From positions 62,001-126,000 of the forward strand of contig JAWUZG010000963.1 of NCBI GenBank assembly GCA_036785705.1: a stretch of DNA of 64,000 nt, in the 5' to 3' direction. The notes under the pieces were generated by a model, which made no database searches, was not told the DNA's origin, and was given only the letters and a program-made list of their open reading frames with translations. This stretch comes from Acanthornis magna. Taxonomy: Eukaryota > Chordata > Aves > Passeriformes > Acanthizidae. The translations under genes were made by a program, and so were the position numbers. How positions within the stretch are numbered: position 1 is the stretch's first letter; each line of letters begins with the position of its first letter. Of this stretch, positions 36,501-51,500 are shown piece after piece.

Positions 36501-39500
36501 GTTCACCCCTCTGCACATTTATGTTCAGGTAATTTATGATCAAACCAGATATTGGCACTAATTTTAGAATTAGTATCCTTTGGTCCAACTAATCACTTTT
36601 AAAGGACTCCATTAAAAAAAATAATACCCAAATAGCACACCATGTTAAGATGTACCAAAAAATCATATATAAGGAAAAATTAAGCGAGGTTTAAACCTCA
36701 AGGATTAATTAAGCAAGGATTAAATCATTCTATTTTCTTTTAAATATAACTTGTGCCCGTTTTGTTTGTTCTATGTCTGACTCTGCAGAGATTCTCCCCT
36801 TCCATCCTCCCTCTCTACGACTGGGAGAGTCATCTTCAAATTAATCTTAAAACTGAGCTACAACTTTTAATTTTTCCTAAAATTATTAATAACTCTAATT
36901 TAAACAAGCTATTTGTTGCTTAAACTCAACCCCACCTTCCATCCTAAATGGTTTGATTTAATCCCAGTTGATCGACTTTCAAAACAACTCCATTAATGTC
37001 TCTGTCACAGTGATTTTCCTGCTCAATATTCATAGCACAATTTGTGACACCTTGCAGGAAATTGAGTATTTTTGGTCAGCTTTCAGGAGAATCCACCAGT
37101 GGAACTGGCAGATAAAGTACTTGAACATTGGAATATTTTATGAAAAAAGGAATTATATTAAAAGTTTATAATTAAAGACTGATTTCCAACTTCTCTCTGC
37201 AGAACCCTGGCATTCCCGGTGCAAAAATACACTAAAAAAAAAAAAAAAAATCACAGTTTTAACAAAGACTGAGCATGAAACCACAAACCACACACAGCTA
37301 CACTCAGGGACAAGCAGGAGCAGACAAACAGCAGATAACAATTCTGTGTGGCAGTAGAAAATCAAGTCTCTTTTATTCAAGGTTTCAATTTGAACTCCTG
37401 ATTCCAGCAGATTTGCTGACCTTATCCTGCACTTCTTGGATGCAAAAGCACAGAAATTGGTAATTTCATATTTGCAATCACAGATCCAGAACCAGGGCTC
37501 AAATTTCCTCCTAAAGAGATTATGCAGATTAAATTGATTCAAACCCTGAGTTTGAAAGCTGAGCAGCATTTTCTTAAAAATAAAATAAAAATTAAACCCC
37601 CAAAAGACAGATTTGAGAATGCTCCCACAACTGACATTCTTAATCATTTCAGTTCATTCTCTTTTCCATAATCAGGCTAGAAAATAATTAACTGAACATT
37701 CAGAAAGGCTTAACGAGTCCTGGGTTACCTTCAGCTGATTATTGAAAATATCAATTTCCTGCAGTTTAGATCTGGTTTCTTTCTCCACCTCATCCAGCTG
37801 GTCCCGGAGCTGCTGCCGTGCCAGTTCCTTGGCTTCCAAGGCTCTTTTGATGGTGAGAAGGGAATCCCCTGGTTTTAAAAACATTGTCAAGTCAGTATTT
37901 TCTTCCATGGAACAGTTCAGGTCACAGAAAGCAACATTTTCCCATCTGCATCTTGCAACACACAGAAAACAATTCCAGGGGACACTGCAGTGAGGGAATG
38001 TGTCCTGCCCCAAATTAGACATGCCCCAAAAATCTACTCACTGTGCAAACTGTTCTGCTGGACTTGCTTGAGCTGATCATTGAGCAGCTGCTTCTCTGGG
38101 ATCAGCCTGCCCAGCATCTGCTGAGACTCCTGAACGAGGGACAAGGGCAGGGAAACAAGAACAGAAACAGCAAAAGGTGAGTGAGGACAGCTGCAGCCAC
38201 AAGACCTCTCACTGCCATTTCTCTTTACTTTCTCCCTCACTGAATGATGTGTTATTGCTTATTTCCCTCATGATGTATTGCTGTTCTTATCCAAGCGCTG
38301 GCTGTGAGATATCCCCACAGATCCCAGACATTCTTCTCTGCCAATCCAAAAGAGTGAATGTATCAAATTCAATTGATCCTCATTGAATATTTAACTTGGC
38401 TTGGAATTACCCAAAACTGAGGGCAGAAAGACAAGGATAAATTTGAGGAAATGTCCTAACAAGCACTTACTGAATGTTTAATTCTGATTTTAATAAATGA
38501 AACACAGAATCCCAGGATCCCTGAGGCTGGAAAAGCCCTCCCAGCCCATGGAGGCCAAGCTGTGCCCCATGCCCACCTTGTCCCCAGCCCAGAGCACTGA
38601 GTGCCACAGCCAGGCCTTGCTGGGACACCTGCAGGGATGGGCACTGCAAAGCTCCCTGGGCAGCCCTGCCAAGGCCTGAGCACCCTTTCCATGGAGAAAT
38701 TGCTCCTGCTGTCCAAGCCCAGCCTCCCCTGGCCCAGCCTGAGGCCGTTCCCTCTCCTCCTGTCCCTGTTCCCTGCCAGCACAGCCCGACCCCCCCGGCT
38801 GTCCCCTCCACTAATAGTTGTTAATAAATAATGTTAATAATAGTGTTAACAATTATTAACTTTGATCAGGAAGAGAAAGACAAATATTTACGTGAAGAGA
38901 AAATAAAGACTTTCCTTTTAAAGGAATATGTTCTGGCTAAAAGCCATGAAACACAAGCCCTCTGGGATGAGAATCCTTGAGTCCTCGATCTCTCCGCTCA
39001 GAGCTCTTGGAAGAGGATTCTGATCTCCCTCAAACTCAGCACATGGTTGGAAGGCTGTGAACTGCTGTGTTACAGGGGTCCCTGCAGATGATCCTGTCCC
39101 TTTGGAGGATCCTATGTATCTATTTCCTGTAGAATCCTGGCCCCTTCCAGAGCACGAAGTGCTACCTCACACACTTTTCTGGAGCCTTGACCTCCAAGCT
39201 CAAGTTGTCAAACACCTTCAGCAGCATGAGGTGAACAGTACCTGAGTATCAACATCCCATCTTTCCCACAAACGCAGTGATTCCCCTGAGCAGTTCTCTG
39301 GAATTGCAGGCTTTTGAGGAATCAAGCACCCAACAGCTTCAAACTGTCCCAGAGGATTACACATGACATCACTTAATGCTAAGAATAGATGTCCCCTGAT
39401 CCCTGACCACCAGAGTGAGCCCCAGGGATGCCATGGACTCCCCATCCCTGGCAGTGCCCAAGGCCAGGCTGGACATTGGGGCTTGGAGCAGCCTGGGACA

Positions 39501-42500
39501 GTGGGAGGTGTCCCTGCCATGGCAGGAGTGGCACTGGATGGGCTTTAAAGTCCATTCCAACCCAAGTCATTCTGTGATTCCACAATTCCATGAAAAGTTT
39601 TAATTTTGGTTCCAAGAACCCAGGATTGACTGCACTGCCATGGCTTTGGCCTGTCCCACTTTCCTCCTGCCAGGCCCTGACTGGGCTCTGCAGTGCCCAG
39701 CTCAGCTCTGAGCATTACACAACAACTGCAGCCTCCTGTGATCTCCTTATGTTCCAGAAAATACCCTGAGACAGCACAGCACAGCCAAGGACTCTAGGAA
39801 TTCACTAAGCAGCAAAACTCAGACAAACTAGGGATTTGATTAGCAGGAGCTGCACATGTCCCTCACTGTTCAGCTGCAGGGCCTGTCGCACCTACAGAGC
39901 TTTCCCAGTCCCTCAGGAAGATCCCAAAACCAGATACTCCAACCCTGCTCTGCACTGGGCTGGCCTCACCTCCAGTCCTGGGGACAGTTCTGGGTGTCTC
40001 AATGAAAGAAAGATCAAGAGCTGTTGGAAAGTGTTCAAAGGAGGGTTCACAAGGATAGGGAAGGGCCTGGAGGGGCCACACGAGGTCACTTGGTCAGTTC
40101 AGCCTGGAGGAGCTGAGGGCAGAGCTCCCCGGGGGCTGCAGCTCCTCCCGAGGGACAGCGCAGGGACAGCTCCGAGCTCTGCTCTGGGACAGGGACAGAG
40201 CCAGGGATGGCTGGAGCTGGGCCAGGGCAGCTCAGGCTGCAGATCAGGGAAAGGTTCTTCCCCCAGAGGGTGCTGGGCACTGCCCAGGCTCCCCAGGGAA
40301 TGGGCACGGCCCCGAGGCTGCCAGAGCTCCAGGAGCGTTGGGACAGCGCTGCCAGGGATGCCCAGGCTGGCATTGTTGGGGGTCTGGGCAGGGCAGGGTG
40401 GGACTGGATGGTCCTGTGGGTCCTTCCAGCTCAGGATATTCCATGACTGTCATCCTGGGACTGTGATCTACCTGGAACAAATGGAGAACAGCTAATATAG
40501 AACCTTGCTCTGGTGGGAGGCTCGCTGCCCATGGCAGGTGGTGGAACAAGATGAGCTTTAAGGTCCCTTCCAAACACAACCATTCTGTGTTTCTGTGATT
40601 CTGAGAATGCTGCAGATCAACCAAACAGCAGAATGGATGTTAACACGAAACAGAAAAAATTCTTCTCCAAGCACAAAAAGCACCAGAGGACAGCATTTGA
40701 GGGTGGAATGTGATCACAACATCAGCTGCTTTGTTTCTAAAGGCCAGGACCCTTCCAAACATCACCGATTACTCAATACACTGAATAGTTTGGGGAGTGT
40801 GTAAGGACAGAGAATGCCAAGGGATCGCGAAGGTCAAGTCCTGTTTCCTGAAATCACAGACAACCATGGAATAAGCATCTATCCGAGAACACCCACCACA
40901 TGGATTCTACATCCTCGCCTTGTACTGGAGAAACAGATGAAAGAAATTAATGGCACCAGTAACTCTGGAAACCCATGCAACAAGAAACGGCCAAGAGTTG
41001 AGTCATGTCCCACATGGCAGGGAAATCAAAACCCAGTTCCTGCCCCTTGAATGAGGGAAAATTCTCTTCAAATCACTTGGAGGCCAAAGTGCTCATCAAG
41101 AAGGCAAATAATCCCTGCAGGTAATGAGCAAGCCCCACACAGCACAAATGTGATTCAAGCACGGCTCAGGGGTTTGGAAGGCAGGATCCTTCTGAACATC
41201 CCTGGAAATGCCACTCGACCTGAGACCACAGATCCACAGAACTGGCACATGTTGTCATCACTCAGGATTAACTGGGACACAGTTTCTTTCACAAGTTTAA
41301 TGAAAACTCCATCTTGAAACTAATTAATAGGTTGAAGAATAATTACTCCTCTGAATTAACTCATCTTCCCATAGGAAGTGTCAGATGAATTAAACTAAAC
41401 TATTTCCAATGAAGATATATCCCCCTACAAAGATAATGACAGTATTGACTTTTTAACCTATTTGGGAGTCCAGAGGATGAAAATCTCCCTTTTTAAAAAC
41501 TCATTTACATCTTTAGTCCTTCCGCTACTGATGAGATAGAAAAATTTACAGCACATTTGAAAAAATAATGTTTTTTTCAGGAAAAAGCTCTAAGGTTCTG
41601 CCCAGATAAAATATAGCCTTTTCTCCTGAGTAGTGACACATTTTCTGGGATCACAACTGGGATAAAAACAACTCAAGTGACAGTAAGTGAAACATGAGAG
41701 GTGGAGATCCATGAGAGCAGACATTACCACACAGCCACAGCTATTGCTGCCAAACCACCTCAAAGCCCAAAACCCAAGAGAAAACTGCCAGGGAAACAGG
41801 AGTGAAGCTGGTATGGAACAGCAGGATCAGGTTTTAAGGCAGGTTTTATACCTCAGCCCCATAACATAAAGGAGATCTCCTCTTTGTAGTGGTAGAAACA
41901 TCCTGAGAGCCCCCTTGACCAGCCAAGAATTAATTTGAAGCAATAGGATGTATTTAACAGAAATTCCTAAATCAAATCCTACAACCCACTGAAAACCCTT
42001 ACAAACTACAAAGAATATTCTTTCACTAAAGCAAACACCTATCCAGCTCCACCTTTAATTTGACAGAGAATTTTAGATCAGTAAGAAAGGCAAATGCCAG
42101 GGTTAGACTAAGAACTCCCTGGTTTCACTAGGAACTTTCATTTTGAAAGTTCATTACCTTATAATTAAGAAGAAAACATCAACAAGCCACTTCATTGCAG
42201 TCAATCCTTTCCCCCAGCACACACACAGCAAAATACACACCGGGAAATTTCCTTCTCCTCCCCAAAAACACCTGCAGCCAAAGCATTCCCTGCTCCCCAC
42301 AAAAGGAGTTCAGAAGGATGAAGGCATAATCACAGACACACCTTCAAGCATAGGAAACAATTCCTAGCCATGTCTCAAGGACATTAATTTACAGCAATGA
42401 CAAATTATCGACAATAATTCATTAAGCGTGAGGAACGGCTCAGCCCAAGTTGGCTCAGGATATCGACATTTTTGAGGAGGTCAAAATTCAAGGCTAAGAA

Positions 42501-45500
42501 TAAAATTACAGAATGTTTTCTCACCTGTAGCTGCTGCTGCAAATGGGTGATTTCTGCAATTCTGAGTTCTCTGGATTTATTTGTACTTTCAATTTCTTGT
42601 CTTTGGGTCGACAGCCGACACCTGATATCCTGAAGCTTCCCCTCCAACTGGTTTCTTTTATCATTCTTTAAAAGAAAAGAAAAACATCTATTTTATTTTT
42701 TTTTTAATCAAAATGTTTGGTCATGCAAGTCAGGATCTAAAACCTACTTTTATTTCATATTTTAAACTGAAATTATAGAAAATAAACATGGCCAGACCGC
42801 AATCACCACCACACTGCACTTGTGTGTTTGACCTGCACCACCACCACTCACGAGAGCTTCCAGCTCGAATTCCAAGGTTTTCTTCTTTGCCTTCAGCACC
42901 ACAATGTCCTCCTGCTCCTTGTTCCTCTGGTTCAGCAGCTCCTGCCGCCGGTTGCGCTCCCACTCCAGCTGCCGCTGCCTCTCCAGCTCCCGTTTGGCAG
43001 CCTGCAGAGTTACAGATAAGGGTCTGTCATTTCTGATATTGATAATCTAATATTCGTTAAAACACTGCTATGAACAGGGGGCTGCTCTGTGCCTCTGCAC
43101 ACACAAATTGCTCAGTGGTTGCAGTGCTTCTCTGCACAGCAGAGGTGACTGAACAGCAAATCCCTGTGTTTTCCTGTTTTCCCAGATCCAGTTTACTGAT
43201 TTAACAAGTTGTTTCATATTAGGACTTGGGGAACTCTCCAGGACATATTCAAAGCCCTTTCCAGCCTCCAATATTAGACCTTCTGGAGCTTTGTAAAGAG
43301 CAGCCAGGTGTTTCTGTGCTGAACTCATCCTCGTTTGGCAATGGGAGAAAATAAGAGGTTTTTTGGGTTAAGCAGGGTGTGTTTTCTTCAACAAATTAAA
43401 GGCCTGGCTCAATTTAAGGGCCAGGTTGGATGGTGCTACCTGGTCTGGTGAATGTTATCCCTGCCTATGGCAGGGAGCTGGAACTGGAGGATCTTTAAGG
43501 TCCCTTCCAATCCAAACCATTCTGAGATTCCGTGAAATGAACTCATCACTGGAAAATCATGAACGTCACAAGTTTTTCTTCATTCATTCAAGCACCTCTC
43601 AACATCAAATATAATGATAATAGTAATAATTATTATTTTTAAAGAAGCCAGAGGTCAGGAGCGTGCTGTCCCAGACGTCAGTGTCTCATCCATTCACTTC
43701 ACAGCACAAACGAAGCAATAACTGCCCCTTCCTTGCCTTTAACACCCCAGAAATTCCCGCTCATGGTTTAAATGTTTGCTCACCAAACACTGAGTGCCAC
43801 CTCCCACCTGGATCCCCCAAAGCCAGGGAACAAGCCCTCCCCCTGCTGCATGGATTACCTCTCTCCTCTCGATCTCTTTCCTCCTTTCCTCCTCGCGCTG
43901 CCGCTCCAGCTCCCGCTGTTTCTCCAGCTGTTTCTCCAGCTCCAGCTGCCGCTTGCGCTCCTGCTCCTGCCGCTCGCGCTCCTTCCTCTCCTGCTCGGCC
44001 CTCTCCAGCTGGGCCAGGCGCTCCTGCTCCTTGCGCTGCTGCTCCAGGAGCGCCTGCCTGCGCTTCTCCAGCTCCAGATTGCCCCGCTCGAAGTTCTCCC
44101 GCTTCTTGTCTTCAAAGGTCACTTTGTGCATGGAAACACAGGGCAAAAAGGACAATTCAACGCTGCTACCGACTTAAATCAATCCATAGGAATCCAAGTG
44201 AATCCCTAGCAAAGTGAAATAGCCTTCCAGTAGGAGTGGATGCAGCTCCCACTAGGGATAACTGAGCTCCACAGGCCAGCCTGGGGTTCAGCATTAGCAC
44301 TGACATTGCTGACCTCAAACCCACATCCTCAGCAAACCAAGGAGGGAATTTCCATTCCCATTCCTCAGGCTTCCAGGTGTCTCCACAAAGCCCAGCAAGT
44401 GGGGATAATTTAGACAAACCATTCTTCTGTGAGGACACAGATCTGGAATTCCTCTGCACATTGGGTAACAGCAGCACTCCAAGAGCCAACACTTCCACTA
44501 GTGCAAGACAAAGAATTCAGCTTTTTGACATCATCAAAAAGCCATTATACAAATGACCAGAACTCATTTAAAGTTGATGTTCTCATTAGATTACTCATTA
44601 CTGTCAGAAGAAATGGTTTAGGCTCTCGAGCAGCTGAGCCCAGGGAATCTGGATTCTGGCAGATCCATGTCCTCACCACTTACTGTCCTAAGAGAACAGC
44701 CTCAGTTTCAGCACAGCTTCCCTGACATCCCTCTGCTGTCCCCAAGGATTGTCCTTCCCCTGGTCCTCACGCCTCCCTCCAAATTATTCTTTCATTTCAC
44801 CTTCTGTTCCTTCTCATTCCCACAGCCCAAAGTCCAGATCTCTCTCCCTTGTAAGCCCCACATGGACATTTTTGGGATGCAAGGCCAGGGAGAGCACACA
44901 TTTCCTTCCAAGTGTGCACACACGGTTGGACACAACAGCCCAACACCTGCTGAACCAGCTGAATTCTTGTTTTTTCAAGTTTGTCCCCTTTCCAGCTGCC
45001 AATCCCCTCTTCTTTTCCTCTTGTTCTTTTCCTGGGACTGTTGAAATCTGTATAAGGCCCCACACAGTCACACAGATTCCAAGGAAACAGGTCTCTGTGG
45101 GAATGCTGGGATCTTTCACAGAGCACCTCAGCCAAGCTTTGCTCCACCTAAGGAGGAGGAAGGCAGCAGGAATTTTTCCTTGCAATCCTGTGCCAGGGCT
45201 GCACATGATTTCCTTGCAATCCTGAGGACATGGCTGCCTGTGTGGGGAGTGCAGGAGATGAGCACCGTGAGGGCTCTTCCCATCTCCAGTGTCACCAACC
45301 CCGAGGATCAGGCACCAGTCAGGAATGAGCTGGACCCAGCAATGTCTTGGCTCTGCCTCTGACATGGCCCAAACTGCTCTGGAAAGACATTTCTCAGTCA
45401 GCCTGTGCAACCTCCCAGGCTGTGACCTGATGGGAACATCCCTCTGGGAACAGCACACTACATATCCCTGTTTTCCCTTGCTCACCTGGCAATTTCTTCT

Positions 45501-48500
45501 CCAGTTGCTGCTGTTCTTCTTCCAATGCTGGTTCTTCTGGTAACCTTTGGTCTACAGACACTGAACTGGCAGTAGAAATCCCACTGCCAGAGCGGACTCT
45601 TCTGCCAAGGAAACAGGAATGTCAGGTGCTCAACAGAACCCAGGCCTGCCCAAATGATTTATGAGTTAACAATGAGATCAAATTAAATGCAATGATGTAA
45701 TGTCTAATGGGATTAATGCTCATTTGGTGCTGCCCAGAGGGTCCCATTCAGGCATTGCCTCAGGAGAACGGGATTTTCCAGGGTCCCAGCAGTTCACTGG
45801 TGACCTGATAAACCCAGTCCCAAGTTCTCCATGCAGTTTCCAGATGTGTTCAACCTTAACCCCAAGATCACTCACTTGTGGGGAGATTTTTCCCCTATCA
45901 GTCTGGAGCTGGGGAAATGCTGACCTAAATCACAGCAAAAATTGCAGAGACAGAGGAAGAGCTCACTACAGACAAGCTAAAAGCAAGAGCCCAGGTGGGA
46001 TACACAAAAGTTGGGAATCTTCAGGAGGATACTTGAAGCATATGGTATGCAAAGATTTATTTCCATTGCTGTTACTATCTTCCCATCTATTTCTCCACAA
46101 GAAAGTGAAATGGAGGAAAAGAAGTGTGAGTGAACCCACTGTTCATAGATCCAGCTGTAACAAAAGAGGTGGATGTGGAATTCAATACATTCCACTTGCT
46201 CTACAGGAGTATAAGCCTGAACTTAAATCTGGATTTCTATGGGCAGACAGAGCAAGTTCTGGAAGGTGTGCCAGCGTAAGCATCCACTCAACCCCTGTTC
46301 TGACAGGGCAAAAGGTGAGGGCTCACTGCTCAGTGTCCTGTACTTGGCACTCTCAGAATTTTCCCAAATGAAATACAAAACTGAGGAGTGAGACCCCAAA
46401 GGGATGAGCAGTTACCTGAAGGAAGGTGGGACGTACTCTGGAGGCAGTGCAGGTGGCAGTGGCTGACCAGACATAGCTACATCAATGAGGTGCATAGCCA
46501 GGATAAACTCCTCAGCTGTCAGCTTCCCATCCTGATCAATGTCGGAGAGATTCCTTGTTAAAGGGAAGGACAAAGTAAAGAAATTATTAAATATTAAAAA
46601 TCACTCTTCAAAGGCATTGCTTTAATATGTTAAGTTCCAAACTACTTCAAATTTTTCATTTTTTTTCCACACTATTCTGTTTATTCAAAACAAATGAAAA
46701 GCAAACCCCAAATGCTTCCCTATTTCCCCCATTTCTCACAGCTGTCTGCCTTAAATCCAGCCTTGCAGCCACAGCTCCTCCTGCTCTGAGTGCTGCCTGG
46801 AGCACGTGCCAGAGAAGGAACATTAACCAGTGGAGTTCTCCTGAACACCTCGAGAACACCCAGAAGAACCAGCTCAGATGTTTGGCAGAACTTTTTGGTT
46901 TGGTTTCCTTCCTGCCTCGAGGCTGCTATCTCATTCCAGAGCACCCACTGGCACTGAAATCAAAGCCATTGATGTTCTAGTCCTGACAAGCACAAACCTA
47001 CCCTGGCACTATGCACATATTAAAAATTATGGAGTAACATCTCCGGATGGCCTCAAACCTGAGCTCCAACAGAGCCACAAAATGCTTTTACTCCTGTTAA
47101 TGTGGTATTGGACACAATTAACAGCATAAGCTTTGTCCAGGGACAGAGCCAGGGATGGCTGGAGCTGGGCCAGGGCAGGTCAGAGGTTGCAGATCAGGGA
47201 AAGGTTCTTCCCCCAGAGGGTGCTGGGCACTGCCCAGGCTCCCCAGGGAATGGGCACGGCCCCGAGGCTGCCACAGCTCCAGGAGCCTTTGGACAGCGCT
47301 GCCAGGGATGCCCAGGCTGGCATTATTGGGGTCTGGGCAGGGCAGAAGCTGGACTTGGATGATCCTGTGGGCTCCTTCCAGCTCAGGATTTGTTTCTCCA
47401 GCCTGCTGCACTCTAATCGTGCAGAAAAATCTCCCATGATAGTGTGAAAATCAAAGGGAACTAAGTGATAAATTCTTTTGATTCCCTAAGGCACAGACTT
47501 TGTCTGGGATTTAAATTTGGGAGACAATCACAGCCTCACTTGATCCACACCTGTGCCACTGAACTCCTCAGGCTGGAGCACAAGAACAAGCCAGGAGACT
47601 GAGAATCCACCATGCAAAGACATAATGGATGGGCTGGGTGCACACCTTGGTTAGGAACTGCCAGCACAGCAGGGAGGCTGAACATCGATTCCCCTTTGTG
47701 TGTCTGTCAGGATTTCAGCCCCAGCACAGGCTGACAAACCTTGCCCCACACCACAGCAGCCCCAGAAGGGCTCAGGAAAGGGACAACAAGAGCTGTAATA
47801 TCCATTCCTTATCCCAATGGACTGGCAGCTGTGAATATCCCCAGCTGAGTGAGTCCTGTTTGGAGCTCCTGGAGTGAGCTGGTGGCAGCAGCCTGCCCAT
47901 ACAACCACTCCAAGGCTGGCGAAAGCAGAGCATTTCTTGGTTAATCATCTGCTGGGGGACTGGGCTGATTTATTTCTATCCCTTTGTTAGGAAACAGAGA
48001 AGAAAAGAGTGGTTTTTAATTTATAACACAACTCCCAGCACTTTGCAAAGAGAACAGGTGCAGTTGAATGGCCTTGTCAGAGGGACCGCACCACTGCCAT
48101 CCTCACACTGAGCCCCTGGGTCAGCTCCAATGCTTCTCAAACAAAGATTCCTACAGGATGAAGTTAATTAGGAACAACTTTCCATGGGGCAATAAAAACA
48201 TAATAAAGTTCAGCAAACAACAAGCTGGAAGGCAAAAGAGAAGCTGAGACAAATCCTTTTAAAATCCATTATTGTAAAGGTCTGTAGCTCCAGCTCCTGG
48301 GAGATCAGCCCTTCCAAACTCATGGAAAAGGCAGAGAAACCCCACAGAAAGTGTGCTTTGGGTTTCCTGTTCTACCACCTGTGCAAAGGTGAATGTTTCC
48401 CTGGTGTGTATCAGGGGATGTGGAAGACACAGGATGCTGAACATCTGCTCTGCCTAGAAACCCAGCATTGAACCCCAATTTTCAAATCACACAAAAGATG

Positions 48501-51500
48501 CTCCTGGTACCCTTGTGGAATATTAATAAAGGCTTAGAAGTACAGGTTTTGTTTACAAAGTTACAAATGACAAAGAGCAATGTGTGATTTATCAGTGGGT
48601 CTGAAAATGGAGAAAACCCCACGGACTCCAGTGCAGAGGTTTCAGAACAGTTTGTGTTTGGATGGAAATGGAAAGGTTTATTTTTACCATATTGTAGCCA
48701 GCTGAGCCTGGGGTAAACTTGACTGCATGAGAATCGTTCGTGCTTGGGGACCTAAAAGGGAAACAAATATTAACAAAATAAGCAAGAGATGTGACCAGCA
48801 GGAACTGGGCTCCCCCAAATAACCAAGAAATAATCCCTCCCTTCTGCACAACAACCACAGAATCCCAGAATGGTTTGGGTTGGAGGGACATTAAATCCCA
48901 TCCAGTGCCACCCCTGCCATGGCAGGGACACCTCCCACTGTCCCAGGCTGCTCCAACCCCAATGTCCAGTCTGGCCTTGGACACTGCCAGGGATCCAGGG
49001 GCAGCCACAGCTTCTCTGGGCAGCCAAATCACTCAGATGAAAACCCAAGAAAGCTCTAAACACAAAGAGATGCACCAGAATTAGTAAAATTAAGCCAGGG
49101 AACTAGTCTAGTCTCTCCCTGGAATTGCTCTCAGCAGTGGGTGAACCAAGCACTGGAAATGGCTGCACAAGGTTTCACAGAACCCACTGTGCCCCTTTCC
49201 AGAAACATTTCCCAGTGTCAACTTTCCAGAAAATAAAGGAAAGATGGTGATACAATTATCCCAGCCACGATGAATATTTGCTTCTAAACAAGAGCACTAA
49301 GCACTTGGGAGATTCAAACAGAAAAATACTCATGAGTCTCTTACTACGTGAACGACATCCTCAGTGGCATTAATTTGGCCTCTTACAGCTCAAAAAAAAG
49401 AGACACTAAAAGCTGTTGCAGTACCTGTCAAGTGTCCACTCATGGTTTTGTCGTGGCTGTTGAAGAGCTGCCGGTACTTGAGCCGTGAGGACTGAGGCAC
49501 AGCCCACTCTGCCACGGCAGGAGAGCTGCAAGCACAGCAGGAGAACAGGGATAATTGGAGATTTCATCTCAGGAAGATGATGGGAACAATCACAGAATCA
49601 TAAACTCACAGAAGGGTTTGGGCTGGAGGGACCTCAAAGCCCACCCAGTGCCACCCCTGCCATGGCAGGGACACCTCCCACTGTCCCAGGCTGCTCCAAG
49701 CCCCAATGTCCAGCCTGGCCTTGGACACTGCCAGGGATCCAGGGGCAGCCACAGCTGCTCTGGCCACCCTGGGCCAGGGCCTGCCCACCCTCACTAGAGG
49801 GTGAAGCGCTGCACTGAGATCAAGTTTTATGCCTGAAATGGTTCTTTTCCCCAGTTTTGCTGTGAGGTTGGTGAGGCACTGAGGTGCCCAGAGCAGCTGT
49901 GGCTGCCCCTGGATCCCTGGCAGTGTCCAAGGCCAGGCTGGACATTGGGGCTTGGAGCAGCCTGGGACAGTGGGAGGTGTCCCTGCCATGGCAGGGATGG
50001 ATGAGATGAGCTTTAGGGTCCCTCCCAGCCCAAATCACTCCCTGATTCCATGATCTAGTATTTCCTGCTATTCCTGAAACCATGACAGGTTTGACCTCTT
50101 GTTTGCAAACATTTATCATAATTCAGTCTCTTGGAAGATGGTTTCTTTCCTGAGGGTTTTGCTTTTTCCTTTACTGGCAGAGAATGAAGGAACTTAAACT
50201 TCATTAAACTTAAACTCTTGGAAGATGGCTTTTTTCCTAAGAGTTTTGCTTTTTCCTTTACTGGCCGAGAATGAAGGAACTTAAACTGTTCAGAGGAGCT
50301 ACAAGCTTTTACCTAAACATGTAACAGGAAAGGAAGAATAACATCCCATTTTATTCTGTCTTTAACAGGTTCTCTTAGCCGAATAACTCATGAGCTGATG
50401 AATGATAACAAAGATTAAATATACTGGAAACATAGAAAAAAGGGTGCGAAAAAGCCACCCTTGAACATAAAGTTTCTCATAATGGAACTCAAGTGATGAA
50501 TGTAACATTCCCAGTTTTAATTCATTCCCACAACAGCTTGAGTTGATTGGTACCTCTAATTTCCCAATTTTGAAGGCTGACAAGTCTTAACACTGAAAAA
50601 CAAGGAGCAGAGCTTTTCTGTCTTTAGGCACATTCAAACTTTGTCCTTTTTTTGACCTTATCAACCATTCTCACATGACAAAACCCAAACCAGTATTTCT
50701 ATTTCTGTTTTTGATTTCCAAACTCAAGCTTTAATAATACCCCTTCATGGGAGCAAAGCAAAACCAAGCTGTTCCTTCAATAATGACAATAAGAAAAAAG
50801 GCTAAATATTATATTTTTACCCATAGGAATTCCTCCTCAGTTTTGCCAGATTTGGGGTTTCCACATATTAGTTTAGTTCTGTGTTACACATAAATTATAT
50901 CAGAGCATCCCTGCTCTGTTCCTGGCAGGTTTAGATTTCAGGGAGAAAATGAATTGTCTTGAATGACTTTTAATTCTATTTGCCAATACTGAGTAGTGTC
51001 ACTTATCTAATAGCAGGGTAATAGACAAGACTGCAGAAGAAAATGAAAATAAAACCAGATCATTAAATTGTGTCTCACACCACTTTCCTCTTGCAAAAAA
51101 TCCCTGTGCGAAAGATCTGTGAGACAGTTTGACTTACAAAGACTTCTGGGAAATCCCTCTCTTAGCTCCTCTAAGGAAGTTTTATTTTATTAGATCCATT
51201 TCTTCAGAGCAGAGTAAAATCACTTTGCCCAACCACACATTTTTCTAGGCCTTGGAATAATTTAAAAGGCCTTTAAGTGATTTTTCTCGCAAAACTTGAA
51301 GAATATAGAAGAAACGGTGATGTGGAATGCATTTAAAATAAAACCTATTAAATATTTTGCTTTCAGAAATAACCCTGGTATTGCTAATTTTAAATACTGT
51401 ATTACTTGTCTTGTTTTCACAGTACCAGGAGTGTCTGTGCACAATGAAGGTTATGTTTACAGAAAAAAATGCTGTTGCAGAAATTAAGTGAAAATAGTGT

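Noticed and set aside
43663..44209. Plus-strand proline/alanine/serine-rich frames opposite exon 12
   Set aside because: They are antisense shadows of the GC-biased coiled-coil codons on the minus strand.
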